DNA from: Clostridium sp. OF03-18AA
GTDB taxonomy: Bacteria; Bacillota; Clostridia; Lachnospirales; Lachnospiraceae
NCBI RefSeq assembly: GCF_003478035.1
Contig: NZ_QUEP01000003.1
Location: forward strand, 124,001 to 188,000
DNA: 64,000 bases
Direction of reading: 5' to 3'
Under the pieces are notes generated by a model. It worked only from the letters and a program-made list of their open reading frames with translations, searched no databases and was not told the origin of the DNA. Of this stretch, positions 41,638 to 50,446 are shown one piece after another. Numbering within the stretch: the first letter of the stretch is position 1; every line of letters starts with the position of its first letter. A program made the position numbers and the translations under genes.

Positions 41638-41865
41638 TTATTCCGGTATCCTTGCCCGTACATACTCCAGATCTCCACAATATGGTGTTCCAACCAAATA
41701 CCATTCTCTCGCCAGATTCATTTCCATTCGCATCTTTACCCACTGATCATCAACTAGAACTTCCAGACATTCTCCGCAGTGAAATCCTGGAGCAATCCAT
41801 AAGTCTGATGACAATAATCCATATCTTTTGTTATAACTGTTGTAACCTAATCTTCCTTCTCTCAT
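41638..41865 (-). CDS. DUF5348-family protein
   Basis: 75 residues. GYNSYNKRYGLLSSDLWIAPGFHCGECLEVLVDDQWVKMRMEM...REWYLVGTPYCGDLEYVRARI matches the DUF5348 pattern of small beta-rich mobile-element proteins. Function unknown. It lies between the RepA group and the relaxase. Confidence 0.72.
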   Translation of the reverse strand: MREGRLGYNSYNKRYGLLSSDLWIAPGFHCGECLEVLVDDQWVKMRMEMNLAREWYLVGTPYCGDLEYVRARIPE

Positions 41866-42039
41866 GGTGTCATTCTCCCTTCATTTATCATTTCCATAGG
41901 GACGCCCTGAATTAGGACCCCCTTTTGAAAAGTTTTTTCCTCGCCAATCAACTACCGGCTACACCTTACAAACCTTCTCTTTGTCTGCTATTTACAGGTG
42001 CGTGGCACGCTCCTGTCATAAGGTCATCAAGCAGAATCT

Positions 42040-42282
42040 TTACCAACGAAAGTTCTCATGCATTCCACACTTATCCAAATACTCTTGTCTTGCCTTTTCC
42101 CGTTCTTCCTCGGTTGGTGCTGTTTTGAATGTTGTATATAACTGACGTTTTACCATACTGTCTAATTTTTCCATCAATGCTTTTTCTATCTCCGGCAGAT
42201 ATTCCTCATTCCCAGCAAGATGGTACTGGAACAATGCCAGTAATAAATCTTTTGGTATCTGCACCTGTGATTTTCTTTCCAT
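42040..42282 (-). CDS. Small helical protein of E2 (80 aa)
   Basis: Begins MERKSQVQIPKDLLLALFQYHL (AAAGGAG upstream) and is mostly charged helix (EIEKALMEKLDSMVKRQ, APTEEEREKARQEYLDKCG). Resembles small hypothetical proteins common beside RepA genes of such elements. No function known. Confidence 0.6.
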   Translation of the reverse strand: MERKSQVQIPKDLLLALFQYHLAGNEEYLPEIEKALMEKLDSMVKRQLYTTFKTAPTEEEREKARQEYLDKCGMHENFRW

Positions 42283-42373
42283 GTTTCTCCTTTCCGTGAC
42301 GGTCGTGACGATAGTGACGATATTTTCACTACCGACACGCTATATAAAATACCGTCACAACCGTCACATATCG

Positions 42374-43528
42374 TCACGCTTGTTTTCCAACAAAGGCTAA
42401 TCTGATCTTTCTTCCATCATGTCCTCGTTCCGCTTTATACTGGATTCCATATTCCAAAATCAGACGTTCCAAGCTGACATTTAATTTTCGTGATAATGCG
42501 TTCGGCTGCATTTCCACCTGCAATACTTCCACAAACTCTGTTGCTGTTCCTACCCACTCTGGCGTAGTTTCTGTTACAAGTTCTTTGATTTTTTCCAACA
42601 CTGGATCTTCTGGTTCTTTCCAAAGTTCTGTTTCTGTCTTGGTAAGTTCCCAGACACATCTCTCCCGATTAAAGTTCAACCACAGTTTCTGGTCCTGCTG
42701 GTCACGCCCTGCCACTTCCAGAACTGCCTTATTATCTGTCCGTTTTTCTTTCTGCATGACGAATGCTCCATCCGCAGCTCCAAGCAATCCATTCGTACCT
42801 GAAATCATATCGAAACTATCTGAAGATTCCATTTTCCTTGTATGATGCACAACCAGAAAACAGATGCCATATTTATCACTGAATGCTTTCAGCTTTGTTA
42901 CAATCTCATAATCGCTGGCATAACTGAATTTATCTCCACCGACCTCTCGAACCTTCTGAAGAGTATCAATGATAATCAGTCTTGCATCTTTATGCTCTGT
43001 CACAAACGTTACAAGCTGCTTTTCCAGTCCGTCATTGAGTGATTTGGATTTTGTAGCAAAATAAAAATTCTCACTGCCTTCCATTCCAAACATCTGTGAT
43101 AACCGTTTTTGCAATCTTGCATAATCATCTTCCAATGCCAGGTACAGAACCGTTCCCTGTCTGACTGAAAAGCCCCACAATGGAATTCCTTTACTGATGT
43201 GATATCCGATCTGTGCCATAAAGAATGATTTTCCAATTTTCGGTGAACCAATAAACAGGTACGTTCCGTTATACAGAAGTCCATCTATAATCGGCAGTTT
43301 TGGTGGATATGCGGTGTCGTATAATTCCATCATAGAAACTGTTTCCAGATCATCTGGATTCTTTTTATTTGCTGGTTTTGCTGTATTTTCCACATTATTT
43401 GTGGCTTGCAGATTGCCCTTACCGGGCAAATCTGCTATACTTTGGTTGGTTAATTTATTACTTGATGACTGTTCCACATCTGCGCCAACAGATGAAATCG
43501 GAGCAGTCATTTTTTCTTTTTCTGTCAT
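42374..43528 (-). CDS. RepA-like hexameric helicase/AAA ATPase of E2
   Basis: 384 residues. P-loop FIGSPKIGKSFFMAQIGYH near residue 92, Walker B ARLIIIDTLQKV near residue 185, then FLVVHHTRK and ISGTNGLLGAADGAFVMQK, as in plasmid RepA/DnaB-like helicases. The C-terminus has a winged-helix-like region. It probably melts the element origin after excision or transfer. 69% or so similar by eye to the E3 paralogue at 50781-51935. Confidence 0.82.
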   Translation of the reverse strand: MTEKEKMTAPISSVGADVEQSSSNKLTNQSIADLPGKGNLQATNNVENTAKPANKKNPDDLETVSMMELYDTAYPPKLPIIDGLLYNGTYLFIGSPKIGKSFFMAQIGYHISKGIPLWGFSVRQGTVLYLALEDDYARLQKRLSQMFGMEGSENFYFATKSKSLNDGLEKQLVTFVTEHKDARLIIIDTLQKVREVGGDKFSYASDYEIVTKLKAFSDKYGICFLVVHHTRKMESSDSFDMISGTNGLLGAADGAFVMQKEKRTDNKAVLEVAGRDQQDQKLWLNFNRERCVWELTKTETELWKEPEDPVLEKIKELVTETTPEWVGTATEFVEVLQVEMQPNALSRKLNVSLERLILEYGIQYKAERGHDGRKIRLAFVGKQA

Positions 43529-43848
43529 TCATTTTCCCCTTTCAATCCATACAATGTCTCTGCAACCAATCTCAGGGTACTCAGCAACTCTTCGTTCTCC
43601 TCACTGCATTTTTCCAGACGTTTCAGTTCTTCATAAATCTCTGCCATCTGATTTCGCAATGCTTTATAGACTCTTGGGTTCCCCTGTACCACAATTTCCC
43701 GATCAGTTAATCGTTTTGTGATATAGTCCTGCTTGCTAAGTCCTGACAATCGGACACATGCATCAATCTGCTCTGCTTCTTCCGGTGATACCCGGAATGC
43801 TACGATTTTGTTTCTCCATCTTCCTTTACTGTCCAGATTCTTCTCCAT
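43525..43848 (-). CDS. RHH/MobC-like small protein of E2
   Basis: 107 residues from MEKNLDSKGRWRNKIVAFRVSPEEAEQIDACVRLSG. The N-terminal RHH motif and the following helix (SKQDYITKRLTDREIVVQGNPRVYKALRNQMAEIYEELKRL) resemble MobC-type DNA-binding accessory proteins. The stop overlaps the repA start (ATGA). It overlaps the end of the integrase gene by 23 nt. Confidence 0.7.
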   Translation of the reverse strand: MEKNLDSKGRWRNKIVAFRVSPEEAEQIDACVRLSGLSKQDYITKRLTDREIVVQGNPRVYKALRNQMAEIYEELKRLEKCSEENEELLSTLRLVAETLYGLKGENE

Positions 43849-44926
43849 TTGATTTTTCCATCCTTTCAATGTCCAACTGTTCTGCCATCTGTGTCTGCTC
43901 ACTTGGAAACAAATGTGCATATCGGTAAGTGATATCAATGCTCTCATGTCCCATTCGATCTGCAATTGCTAATACCGTAAATCCCATATTGATCAATAAC
44001 GATACATGGGAATGTCTCAAATCATGCACACGGATTCGCTTCACCCCAGACACTTTTGATCCTCTGTTCATTTCATGATGCAGATAAGATTTGGAAATCG
44101 TGAAAATCCGTTCGTCCTCTTTCGGCTCATACAGCATTTTCAGATAATCCTGCATCTCATCACATATAAATTGTGGCATCTTGATAAATCTGTTACTTTT
44201 AAATGTCTTTGGTGGGGTAATCACATCTTCCCGGTTTAATCTTTGATATGATTTATTAATTCGCAGTGTATGCGTTGTAAAGTCAAAATCCGCTGGTGTC
44301 AGGGCAAGCAACTCTCCTTCACGGATCCCACACCAGTAAAGCATTTCAAAAGCGTAGTAAGAAACTGGTTTATCCATCATCACATCTGCAAATTTCAGAT
44401 ATTCTTCTTTTGTCCAGAACAGCATTTCCTTATATTCCTCTATTGCTATATTTCCAGCTTTCTGTGCCGGATTAGAAGGCAAATGATAAAAATCAACTGC
44501 ATGATTGAAAATGGCACTTAGCTGGCTGTGGATTTTCCGCAGATATGAAGCAGAATACCCTTTTCCATTCGCTCTCTTAAATGCAAGCAAATGATTCTGC
44601 CATGCAATCACATCTTTTGGTTCAATTTCTGCAATCTTTCTCTCCCCAAAGTATGGAAGAATTTTTGTTCTGGCAATATTATTCTTAGTTCCCCATGTGT
44701 TATCCCGGATTCGTTCCTTTTTATCTTCTACATAGATTTCATAAAAACTTGCGAAAGTCATATCCAGTTTTGCATCATACTTTAACATTTGTTCGTGTTC
44801 CCACATCTGCGCTTCTCGCTTCGTAGGAAATCCTCGTTTTGAAGTCTGTTTCGTTTTCCCTGTCCAGTCGGTATACCGATAAACCACTCGCCACTTCCCA
44901 GTGACATTATCTTTGTAAATACTCAT
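43826..44926 (-). CDS. int: Tyrosine integrase of E2
   Basis: 366 residues from MSIYKDNVTGKWRVVYRYTDW; the longer reading to 44962 lacks support. An AP2-like arm-binding N-terminus and a SAM-like core-binding domain precede the catalytic residues: Arg in CGIREGELLAL, His-x-x-Arg in HDLRHSHVSLL, His in GHESIDITY and the Tyr in YRYAHLF. It recombines attP with the guaA 3' end. The E3 integrase is a close paralogue, consistent with both using the same site. Confidence 0.93.
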   Translation of the reverse strand: MSIYKDNVTGKWRVVYRYTDWTGKTKQTSKRGFPTKREAQMWEHEQMLKYDAKLDMTFASFYEIYVEDKKERIRDNTWGTKNNIARTKILPYFGERKIAEIEPKDVIAWQNHLLAFKRANGKGYSASYLRKIHSQLSAIFNHAVDFYHLPSNPAQKAGNIAIEEYKEMLFWTKEEYLKFADVMMDKPVSYYAFEMLYWCGIREGELLALTPADFDFTTHTLRINKSYQRLNREDVITPPKTFKSNRFIKMPQFICDEMQDYLKMLYEPKEDERIFTISKSYLHHEMNRGSKVSGVKRIRVHDLRHSHVSLLINMGFTVLAIADRMGHESIDITYRYAHLFPSEQTQMAEQLDIERMEKSNGEESGQ

Positions 44927-44943
44927 ACAAATTCTCCTCTCTC

Positions 44944-45126
44944 TTACACTTCGCTGTAACATACTTTTTTACGGAAATAATTGGTGTTTACTCTGCCAGC
45001 TACCGTAAGATAACCCAGCTTCTGTAATTCATCATTTAACTGTTTGACAATCTTATAAGCATAAGACTTGGAAACTCCCAGTTCCGCTGCAACTTCTTCT
45101 ACTGTCATAAAAGTTCTGTTCGTCAC
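44944..45126 (-). CDS. Excisionase-like HTH protein of E2
   Basis: 60 residues: MTVEEVAAELGVSKSYAYKIVKQLNDELQKLGYLTVAGRVNTNYFRKK. Helix-turn-helix plus wing of the excisionase type. It lies 17 bp upstream of int in the same direction, the usual xis-int arrangement. Confidence 0.8.
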   Translation of the reverse strand: MTNRTFMTVEEVAAELGVSKSYAYKIVKQLNDELQKLGYLTVAGRVNTNYFRKKVCYSEV

Positions 45127-45250
45127 ATCGCATCTCTCCTTTCTATCTTAACGTAATTTGTTTAAGTTGTTACATTTGCATGATACTAAACATTTTGATT
45201 TAAGTTAAGCAATTTTATGCGAATATTAAATTCTTTTGTTTAAGTTCTTC

Positions 45251-45279
45251 TTGCTATCCGAAATTGCTCATGCTATACT
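45251..45279 (+). promoter_or_regulatory. Promoter of the E2 XRE regulator with repeated operator-like motifs nearby
   Basis: -35 TTGCTA (45251-45256), 17-bp spacer, -10 TATACT (45274-45279). The DNA from 45150 to 45250 between the divergent genes repeats TTTGTTTAAGTT-like motifs, likely operators for the XRE protein that would control both directions. Confidence 0.6.
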
Positions 45280-45359
45280 GAACCTAAACAGAATTGTTTT
45301 ATTTTCTATCACAATTAATTATGGCAACACGAATGACCACTATAAGGAGGCAAACAAAA

Positions 45360-45884
45360 ATGGCAATCGGACAACGTATCAAATTTTTTCGTAACCGCAA
45401 GGGCATGACACAAAAGCAACTCGGACAACAACTTGGATTCATGGGAAAAACCTCAGATGTCCGCATGGCTCAGTATGAATCTGAAGCCAGAGTTCCTAAG
45501 ATTGATCTTGTAAAACAAATCTCTCAGATCTTTGATATCAATACTCATGCCTTAACAGTTCCAGATATTGATACTCACATAGGTCTGATGCATACACTAT
45601 TTGCACTAGAAGATATGTATGGTCTAAAGGTAAAAAATGTAGATGGGCAGCCTCATCTCTGCCTTGACTCTTCCATATCTGCTCCCGGCTCATCTGTCGA
45701 TGAAATGTTTCGTGCATGGATGGAACAAGCTGACAAACTGGAAAACAGTGAAATCAGCAAGGCAGAATATGATGAATGGAGATATAAGTACCCGGAACTG
45801 GATACTTATCAGAAACGTGCCAAGGTACCATCTCAGGAACTGAGTGATTACCTCGTAAAAGAATTGACTAAAAAAGAAAAATAA
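45360..45884 (+). CDS. XRE-family transcriptional regulator of E2
   Basis: 174 residues from MAIGQRIKFFRNRKGMTQKQLGQQLGF (AAGGAGG upstream; the longer reading from 45294 is unsupported). A Cro/CI-type HTH N-terminus (residues 5-60) and a conserved C-terminal domain ending EYDEWRYKYPELDTYQKRAKVPSQELSDYLVKEL. It is the only + strand gene of E2, divergent from xis-int, and probably represses them. Confidence 0.87.
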   Translation: MAIGQRIKFFRNRKGMTQKQLGQQLGFMGKTSDVRMAQYESEARVPKIDLVKQISQIFDINTHALTVPDIDTHIGLMHTLFALEDMYGLKVKNVDGQPHLCLDSSISAPGSSVDEMFRAWMEQADKLENSEISKAEYDEWRYKYPELDTYQKRAKVPSQELSDYLVKELTKKEK

Positions 45885-45895
45885 GAGAAAAGAAA

Positions 45896-45948
45896 AAACC
45901 TTACCGATATTCAGTTTTTTACTTCTGAAAATCAGTAAGGTTTCTTTA
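45896..45948 (+). terminator. Terminator of the E2 regulator
   Basis: AACCTTAC and GTAAGGTT arms with an inner CAG/CTG stem, followed by TTTCTTTAT, 12 nt after the stop codon. Confidence 0.7.
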
Positions 45949-45993
45949 TATACGTTATGAAATAAAATTTTTATCTTTTGAATAATCGTAAAA

Positions 45994-46012
45994 TGTTGCC
46001 ATTTTGTTGCCA
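45994..46012. other. Integrase arm-type site of E2, right end
   Basis: TGTTGCCATTTTGTTGCCA, matching the pair at 31341-31359. Confidence 0.6.
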
Positions 46013-46071
46013 GTCACTAAACAAATTTGTTTGTAACCCGCATAAATACTGGGTTTTTATAATTGCGTGGA

Positions 46072-46083
46072 TTATTCAAACTC
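46072..46083. other. att repeat shared by E2 and E3
   Basis: TTATTCAAACTC, the middle of three copies. Confidence 0.85.
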
Positions 46084-46183
46084 TACAAAGACTAACGCTT
46101 TTTGTTTAGGAATTATTCTCTGTAATGTTTCTCGTTCTTTTGATTATTTGATATATCCATATTATCCTGCCTATACGAGCTAA

Positions 46184-46201
46184 TGTTATCATTTTGTTAT
46201 C
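46184..46201. other. Integrase arm-type site of E3, left end
   Basis: TGTTATCATTTTGTTATC, the same spacing as the E2 site but with AT in place of GC. Confidence 0.55.
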
Positions 46202-46301
46202 GGCATTGATAACACCTACTCGATAACTGTGGATAATAACTATATGTAGCATGTCAAATTATAAGCTATTTTGCTTAGAGATTCAACACAAAACTGAAAT
46301 T

Positions 46302-46799
46302 TTACTTTTCCTTATATTCATCTGGTATTGCTATTTGAAATGTTTCACACAACAGCATCACATCATGCACATCATTTTTATCGTGTTCATATCCCAAATG
46401 AAGCATTACCTGACTCAATGGTTCAATACAAGAAACAGTTATATCTCCAACTTTTCCAATACCGGAAAAAGTTTTTGATGGAAATATATCTCCCTCATAA
46501 ACAATTCCGTCATCTGTAAATTCAAAACAATGTAAATCAATGATTCTTTGTTTATCATCTTTCCAGACAGTATGACCATCCGTTGTATAATCAGTATTTA
46601 CTTCCTCAAATCCATGCTGCTTAATCACATAAATATAATCATGATAATGTTTCAGTTCAACAAACAAATCAATATCATTGTGTATTCTTGATTCTCTTTT
46701 AAGAAGTGCATCAACACCCCATCCGCCATCTAAATATACTTTAATTTCGTTTTGCAAAGCATATTTTATAATTTCACATGCATCTTCTGTACGTACCAT
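46302..46799 (-). CDS. Lincosamide nucleotidyltransferase, Lnu(C)-like
   Basis: 165 residues. The nucleotidyltransferase signature DGGWGVDALLKRESRIHNDIDLFVE (GG and D-x-D metal ligands) near residues 24-50, followed by HTVWKDDKQRIIDLHCFEF, closely follows Lnu(C)/Lnu(A)-type enzymes, which adenylylate lincomycin and clindamycin. Length fits (161-164 aa in that family). Start after GGAGG. It lies next to the ABC-F gene as a resistance cassette; exact lnu class cannot be fixed without a comparison. Confidence 0.82.
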   Translation of the reverse strand: MVRTEDACEIIKYALQNEIKVYLDGGWGVDALLKRESRIHNDIDLFVELKHYHDYIYVIKQHGFEEVNTDYTTDGHTVWKDDKQRIIDLHCFEFTDDGIVYEGDIFPSKTFSGIGKVGDITVSCIEPLSQVMLHLGYEHDKNDVHDVMLLCETFQIAIPDEYKEK

Positions 46800-46883
46800 A
46801 ATCTATCCTCCAAATTCAAATCTTTGTATGCTTTCCAACTCACTAAAAGCCTGAAATTTGTCAGTCTTTCATCCTTTTTGTTA

Positions 46884-48428
46884 TCAATCACCAATTAGCT
46901 GTAATCCATTAGGATTTAGCTGATATATTTTATCGCACACCTCTTCAATATACTTTCTATCGTGAGAAATGCTAATGACAGCCCCCGGAAATTCTCGGAG
47001 CATTTTTCTTATTACCGGACCGGACAATGGTGAAAAATTTCTTGTCGGTTCATCCAGAATAAGAACATTTGCACCACTTAAGCTCATCCTCAAGAGAAGC
47101 ACTTTCGCCTTTTGTCCGCCTGATAACTCCCGAATCGGATGCTCCATTTCATCTGGTGTGTATTTAAGTGAACCAAGGTATGTTCTAATTCTTGTACGCT
47201 CTTCTTTATCTCCTGTTTTATCAAGGTAATCAACCGGTGTAACATCCAAATCCAGCAGGTCTTCATAAGTTTGAGGCATATATTCTGCTTTAATGTCATT
47301 CCGATTTAGGAGTTCTTCCGCTATCTTTTTTAGAAGAGTCGTTTTTCCTGCCCCGTTGGCTCCTATCATACAGATTTTTTCTGAACCTTTTATTTTTAAA
47401 TGAATTCCTTCTGCTAAAATTCTTTTGCCATCTGGAGTCACAAGCTTTGAAAGTTCATATTCTATGACCGTTTTTCCTGCGGGAATGTGTGAGTTTTCAT
47501 CCCCTAATTTGACAAAGATTGCTTCTTCCTGTTCCGGCATCTGAGTCATATTTTCATCTTCTTTTTCAAATCTTCGTTCCATTGCCTTAACCGTATGCAT
47601 TTTGTCCTTTAAGTTTTTGGCAACAGACGGTGCTTGTCTGGTACAACTTCTTAATGCACCTTGTACACTCTGCATAACTCTTTGATATTTTTCATCGCGA
47701 ATCTTTTTCTCCCTACGGTCACTCAGTGCCCGCTGTTTTTGGATTTCAAATTTATGAAGCCGTTCTTCCACATAGCGTCTATAGGGAAGCTTTGCCACGG
47801 TATATCTCGCCTTTGTTTTTCGTATAATCTGCTCGATATGTATCACCATGTTGGCAGTACGCTCTATCAGCGTTTCATCGTGTGAAATAAAAAGCACAAT
47901 GTGCTTCCAGTCATTTATGATTTTTTCCAGTAATGTAAGCGTCGCAATGTCGATGTCATTGGAAGGTTCGTCCAACAACAGCACAGAAACATCGCGAATG
48001 AAAAGCCTCATAAGTTGTGTCTTGACTTTTTCGCCTCCTGAAAGACTACCCATTGTCTGGTTACTGTAGAAAAAATCATTTTTCATTCCAAATTTTCCCG
48101 CAATAACAGACAATTCTTTAGGCGTTTTCTCCCAGAATATTTCCTCTTCAGAAAAATATTCGTATATTGTTTTTTCCTTATCTTCATCGAGCATCTCCTG
48201 CGGAAGATAACCAAGACGTTCGTGTCCCATTATCCTTTCCCCATCTGCTTCTATATAGTTTTCTACAAGCGACGGATTGTATATCCACTTCATTAATGTC
48301 GATTTCCCATTTCCCTCTTCTCCAATAATAACTGCCTTATCTCCATCATTTAGCACAAGGTTGAAATCATTAAGAATTATTCTCAGGTCTTTTTTATGTG
48401 TTAAATTTAATTTTTTTATCTGCAACAT
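46884..48428 (-). CDS. ABC-F ribosomal protection protein (antibiotic resistance)
   Basis: 514 residues from MLQIKKLNLTHKKDLRIIL (AAGGAG upstream). Two ABC domains: Walker A GEEGNGKST with LSGGEK and LLLDEPS, then GANGAGKTT with LSGGQK and LILDEPT, joined by a basic helical linker (about residues 205-310) that acts as the antibiotic resistance domain. There are no membrane segments, so it acts on the ribosome, displacing lincosamide, streptogramin A or pleuromutilin type drugs. The attenuator leader and the adjacent lnu-like gene support a resistance role over a housekeeping ABC-F. Confidence 0.85.
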   Translation of the reverse strand: MLQIKKLNLTHKKDLRIILNDFNLVLNDGDKAVIIGEEGNGKSTLMKWIYNPSLVENYIEADGERIMGHERLGYLPQEMLDEDKEKTIYEYFSEEEIFWEKTPKELSVIAGKFGMKNDFFYSNQTMGSLSGGEKVKTQLMRLFIRDVSVLLLDEPSNDIDIATLTLLEKIINDWKHIVLFISHDETLIERTANMVIHIEQIIRKTKARYTVAKLPYRRYVEERLHKFEIQKQRALSDRREKKIRDEKYQRVMQSVQGALRSCTRQAPSVAKNLKDKMHTVKAMERRFEKEDENMTQMPEQEEAIFVKLGDENSHIPAGKTVIEYELSKLVTPDGKRILAEGIHLKIKGSEKICMIGANGAGKTTLLKKIAEELLNRNDIKAEYMPQTYEDLLDLDVTPVDYLDKTGDKEERTRIRTYLGSLKYTPDEMEHPIRELSGGQKAKVLLLRMSLSGANVLILDEPTRNFSPLSGPVIRKMLREFPGAVISISHDRKYIEEVCDKIYQLNPNGLQLIGD

Positions 48429-48475
48429 TAAAGTTTCTCCTTTTCGAAGTCTGAGCCAATTATTATTTTGAACAC

Positions 48476-48515
48476 ACAAAAACGAGTCTTTTTTGCATAC
48501 GCAAAAATAGACTCG
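48476..48515 (-). terminator. Attenuator hairpin before the ABC-F gene
   Basis: Arms around CGAGTCTATTTTTGC and GCAAAAAAGACTCG (48483-48515) followed by TTTTTG on the minus strand, about 55 nt before the start codon. Terminators in this position control ABC-F genes such as vmlR by drug-induced ribosome stalling. Confidence 0.7.
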
Positions 48516-48648
48516 CTAAATAGACCCTTATTTCTTTTCCAAAAGGAAAACAAAGGAAATGCCTCTTGCGATAATCCAACTTAAGCGTACACAAAACAAA
48601 CCTATTCTCTACAGGCTCAATAACTATATGTGTCTTACTTAAATCAAA

Positions 48649-48663
48649 TTATCTATTAATCAT
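48649..48663 (-). CDS. Four-codon upstream ORF (M-I-N-R) in the ABC-F leader
   Basis: AAGGTGAGGAA ribosome site followed by ATG ATT AAT AGA TAA. It lies about 45 nt after the predicted transcription start and 130 nt before the attenuator, as expected for a stalling leader peptide. Confidence 0.45.
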   Translation of the reverse strand: MINR

Positions 48664-48707
48664 TTCCTCACCTTACACAAAATGTGCCTTTCTTTCTTCT
48701 AATGGCA

Positions 48708-48736
48708 ATACTATCATACTGTATTTTTTGTGTCAA
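48708..48736 (-). promoter_or_regulatory. Promoter of the ABC-F gene
   Basis: -35 TTGACA (48731-48736), 17-bp spacer, -10 TAGTAT (48708-48713) on the minus strand, giving a leader of about 270 nt. Confidence 0.72.
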
Positions 48737-48881
48737 TACATTTCACCTTATGGAAGTGCAAATTAAAATTTTCACTTCCTAATTATACATCCAACCATTA
48801 CGAAATTCAATCTTTCACAACCTCTTTACAACCACAACCACAGCACTCCAGCAAACGCAGGAGCACCATACCGTAAAACGC

Positions 48882-49259
48882 TTATGTGTAAATCAACTCC
48901 GTTCCTACAACTTCCCTCACACAAGCCTGAATATTATTCATTCTTCCAATCCATTCGTAGGGATTATCTTTCTTTAATTGTTCCGTCACATCTTGTCTGT
49001 CGGCATATTCCTTTACCAGTCGAAGAAACATATCCTCTGCTTGCTTATCGACTTCTGCAAGATAACTATGCAGCTTTCCGCTTGTCAGCAGGTTCATATA
49101 TAACACTTTATAGTGTTCCTTTAAATGCCTTGCATGTCGTTTCCCCCATAAACCAATCGGCTCTATTTCTTCTTCGGCTGGTACTGTGATGTTCGGCAAT
49201 AAATAATCACCCACCTGTCTATAAGTTCCGCCCATTTCTTCAAAAATTGTCTTTGTCAT
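48882..49259 (-). CDS. TnpV-family protein of E3
   Basis: 125 residues. LLPNITVPAEEEIEPIGLWGKRHARHLKEHYKVLYMNLLTSGKLHSYLAEVDKQAEDMF and the ending YEWIGRMNNIQACVREVVGTELIYT parallel the E2 TnpV protein. Function unknown; marks the mobility/cargo boundary in E3. Confidence 0.78.
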   Translation of the reverse strand: MTKTIFEEMGGTYRQVGDYLLPNITVPAEEEIEPIGLWGKRHARHLKEHYKVLYMNLLTSGKLHSYLAEVDKQAEDMFLRLVKEYADRQDVTEQLKKDNPYEWIGRMNNIQACVREVVGTELIYT

Positions 49260-49285
49260 TTTCCTTTTCCTCCTGTGATTTTTGT

Positions 49286-50446
49286 CTATCGTGATCGTGT
49301 ATTATCACGCTTGCGACCTTTAACTGTTCTTGCCTGCTCCAACAAATCATCTATCTGTTTGCGACCAAAAACCTTACGGAGCAGGCTGTAATCTTTATTT
49401 TCTGCTTTTAGGATTTTGTTTTCTTCGGTCAATCTTTCATTGACTTTCTCCAAACGCTGATTGGTGCGGTATAACTGTGCATTCGCTGTATTCAGCCTAT
49501 GATAGTTGTCCCACCCCTCAAAGCAGCGGGCAAGCACCGTTTTGACAAGTTGCTTCAATTTCCTTACAACCGGCTCTGCCATTTTGGTTTTATATGCCTT
49601 TGCAGTCATAAATTTCTCTGGTTCTGGCAACTGATATTTCGGTGCAGTATCAAGCTCTATTTCAAGATTTGACAGCTCGTCTTTTGCCTTATCATAGTTC
49701 AATACTCGTTCCGACAACACATCAAATTCAATCTGTTTCTGCTCGATTTTCGCACCTAATGCCGCCACTTCTTTTTCTCTTTCCTGCTTTTTATAATCCA
49801 AAACAGAAAGATGTTTTTCGTGTGTGCCTAAATGTTCCCACTCAATCCCATAACGTTCCATCACCGCCGCAAGCTGTTCTTTTTCGGACTGTATCCATTG
49901 CGACCACTCCGTATCGCCACGACTGCCGCCCTTAAAACCTTGCGTTGCAAGAGCCTGCTTTAGTGACACTCTTGTATCAAGTCCACGCTTGCTGCCTGTG
50001 GTAAAAGGTACAAAATCTATGTGCAGATGTGGTGTAGCTTCATCCATATGCAGATGAGCCGAGAACACCCGAAGCTGTGGATTTCGCTCCTGAAAACCCT
50101 GATAGTATTCATCTAAAATCTGCTTTGCCAGTTCTCCGTTTTCCGTATCGGCGTTCATATTTCCCTTACCGCCCACCTGTAAAATGATTTCGTGGAACGG
50201 TTTTTCCTGCTTGGAACTTCGGATTTTTTCATAATAATCTTTTATCTTTCGGTCTGACCTTATCTGCTTGGCATTGTATCTTTCCAATGCTTCATCAAAC
50301 AATTCGTGATAAACTGTCTTTATATTTTCATTGCAGTAGTCGATATTGAGATGAGTACGAGTTCCGTCTACATTTTCTGCTCGGAACTTTCGGCTATTGT
50401 GATTGACCGAGCCTTTACCGACCATTGCACTTATCGTTCTCTGCAT
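49286..50446 (-). CDS. MobV-family relaxase (Mob/Pre type) of E3
   Basis: 386 residues from MQRTISAMVGKGSVNHNSRKFRAENVDGTRTHLN. The N-terminal NHNSR motif and the HxH motif FSAHLHMDEATPHLHIDFVPF near residue 130 define MobV/Pre relaxases. A long coiled-coil C-terminus follows (KLEKVNERLTEENKILKAEN). It nicks oriT for helper-dependent transfer. The relaxase family differs from that of E2 although the rest of the backbone is paralogous. Confidence 0.88.
   Translation of the reverse strand: MQRTISAMVGKGSVNHNSRKFRAENVDGTRTHLNIDYCNENIKTVYHELFDEALERYNAKQIRSDRKIKDYYEKIRSSKQEKPFHEIILQVGGKGNMNADTENGELAKQILDEYYQGFQERNPQLRVFSAHLHMDEATPHLHIDFVPFTTGSKRGLDTRVSLKQALATQGFKGGSRGDTEWSQWIQSEKEQLAAVMERYGIEWEHLGTHEKHLSVLDYKKQEREKEVAALGAKIEQKQIEFDVLSERVLNYDKAKDELSNLEIELDTAPKYQLPEPEKFMTAKAYKTKMAEPVVRKLKQLVKTVLARCFEGWDNYHRLNTANAQLYRTNQRLEKVNERLTEENKILKAENKDYSLLRKVFGRKQIDDLLEQARTVKGRKRDNTRSR

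Larger units (their letters stand above)
31227..46083. mobile_element. E2: 14.8-kb mobilizable element at guaA carrying a defence operon
   Basis: Bounded by TTATTCAAACTC at 31227-31238 and 46072-46083, copies of the guaA 3' end (codons E-F-E-stop read on the minus strand). Contents from the integrase end: XRE regulator (divergent), excisionase-like HTH, tyrosine integrase, small RHH protein, RepA-like ATPase, MobA/MobL relaxase, TnpV, then an AT-rich cargo operon for restriction and HerA-type defence. No mating-channel genes, so it depends on a conjugative helper. Confidence 0.85.

Noticed and set aside
41457-41743. Several overlapping short frames opposite or overlapping the DUF5348 gene
   Set aside because: Only the 75-aa frame matches a known family; the others are shadows.
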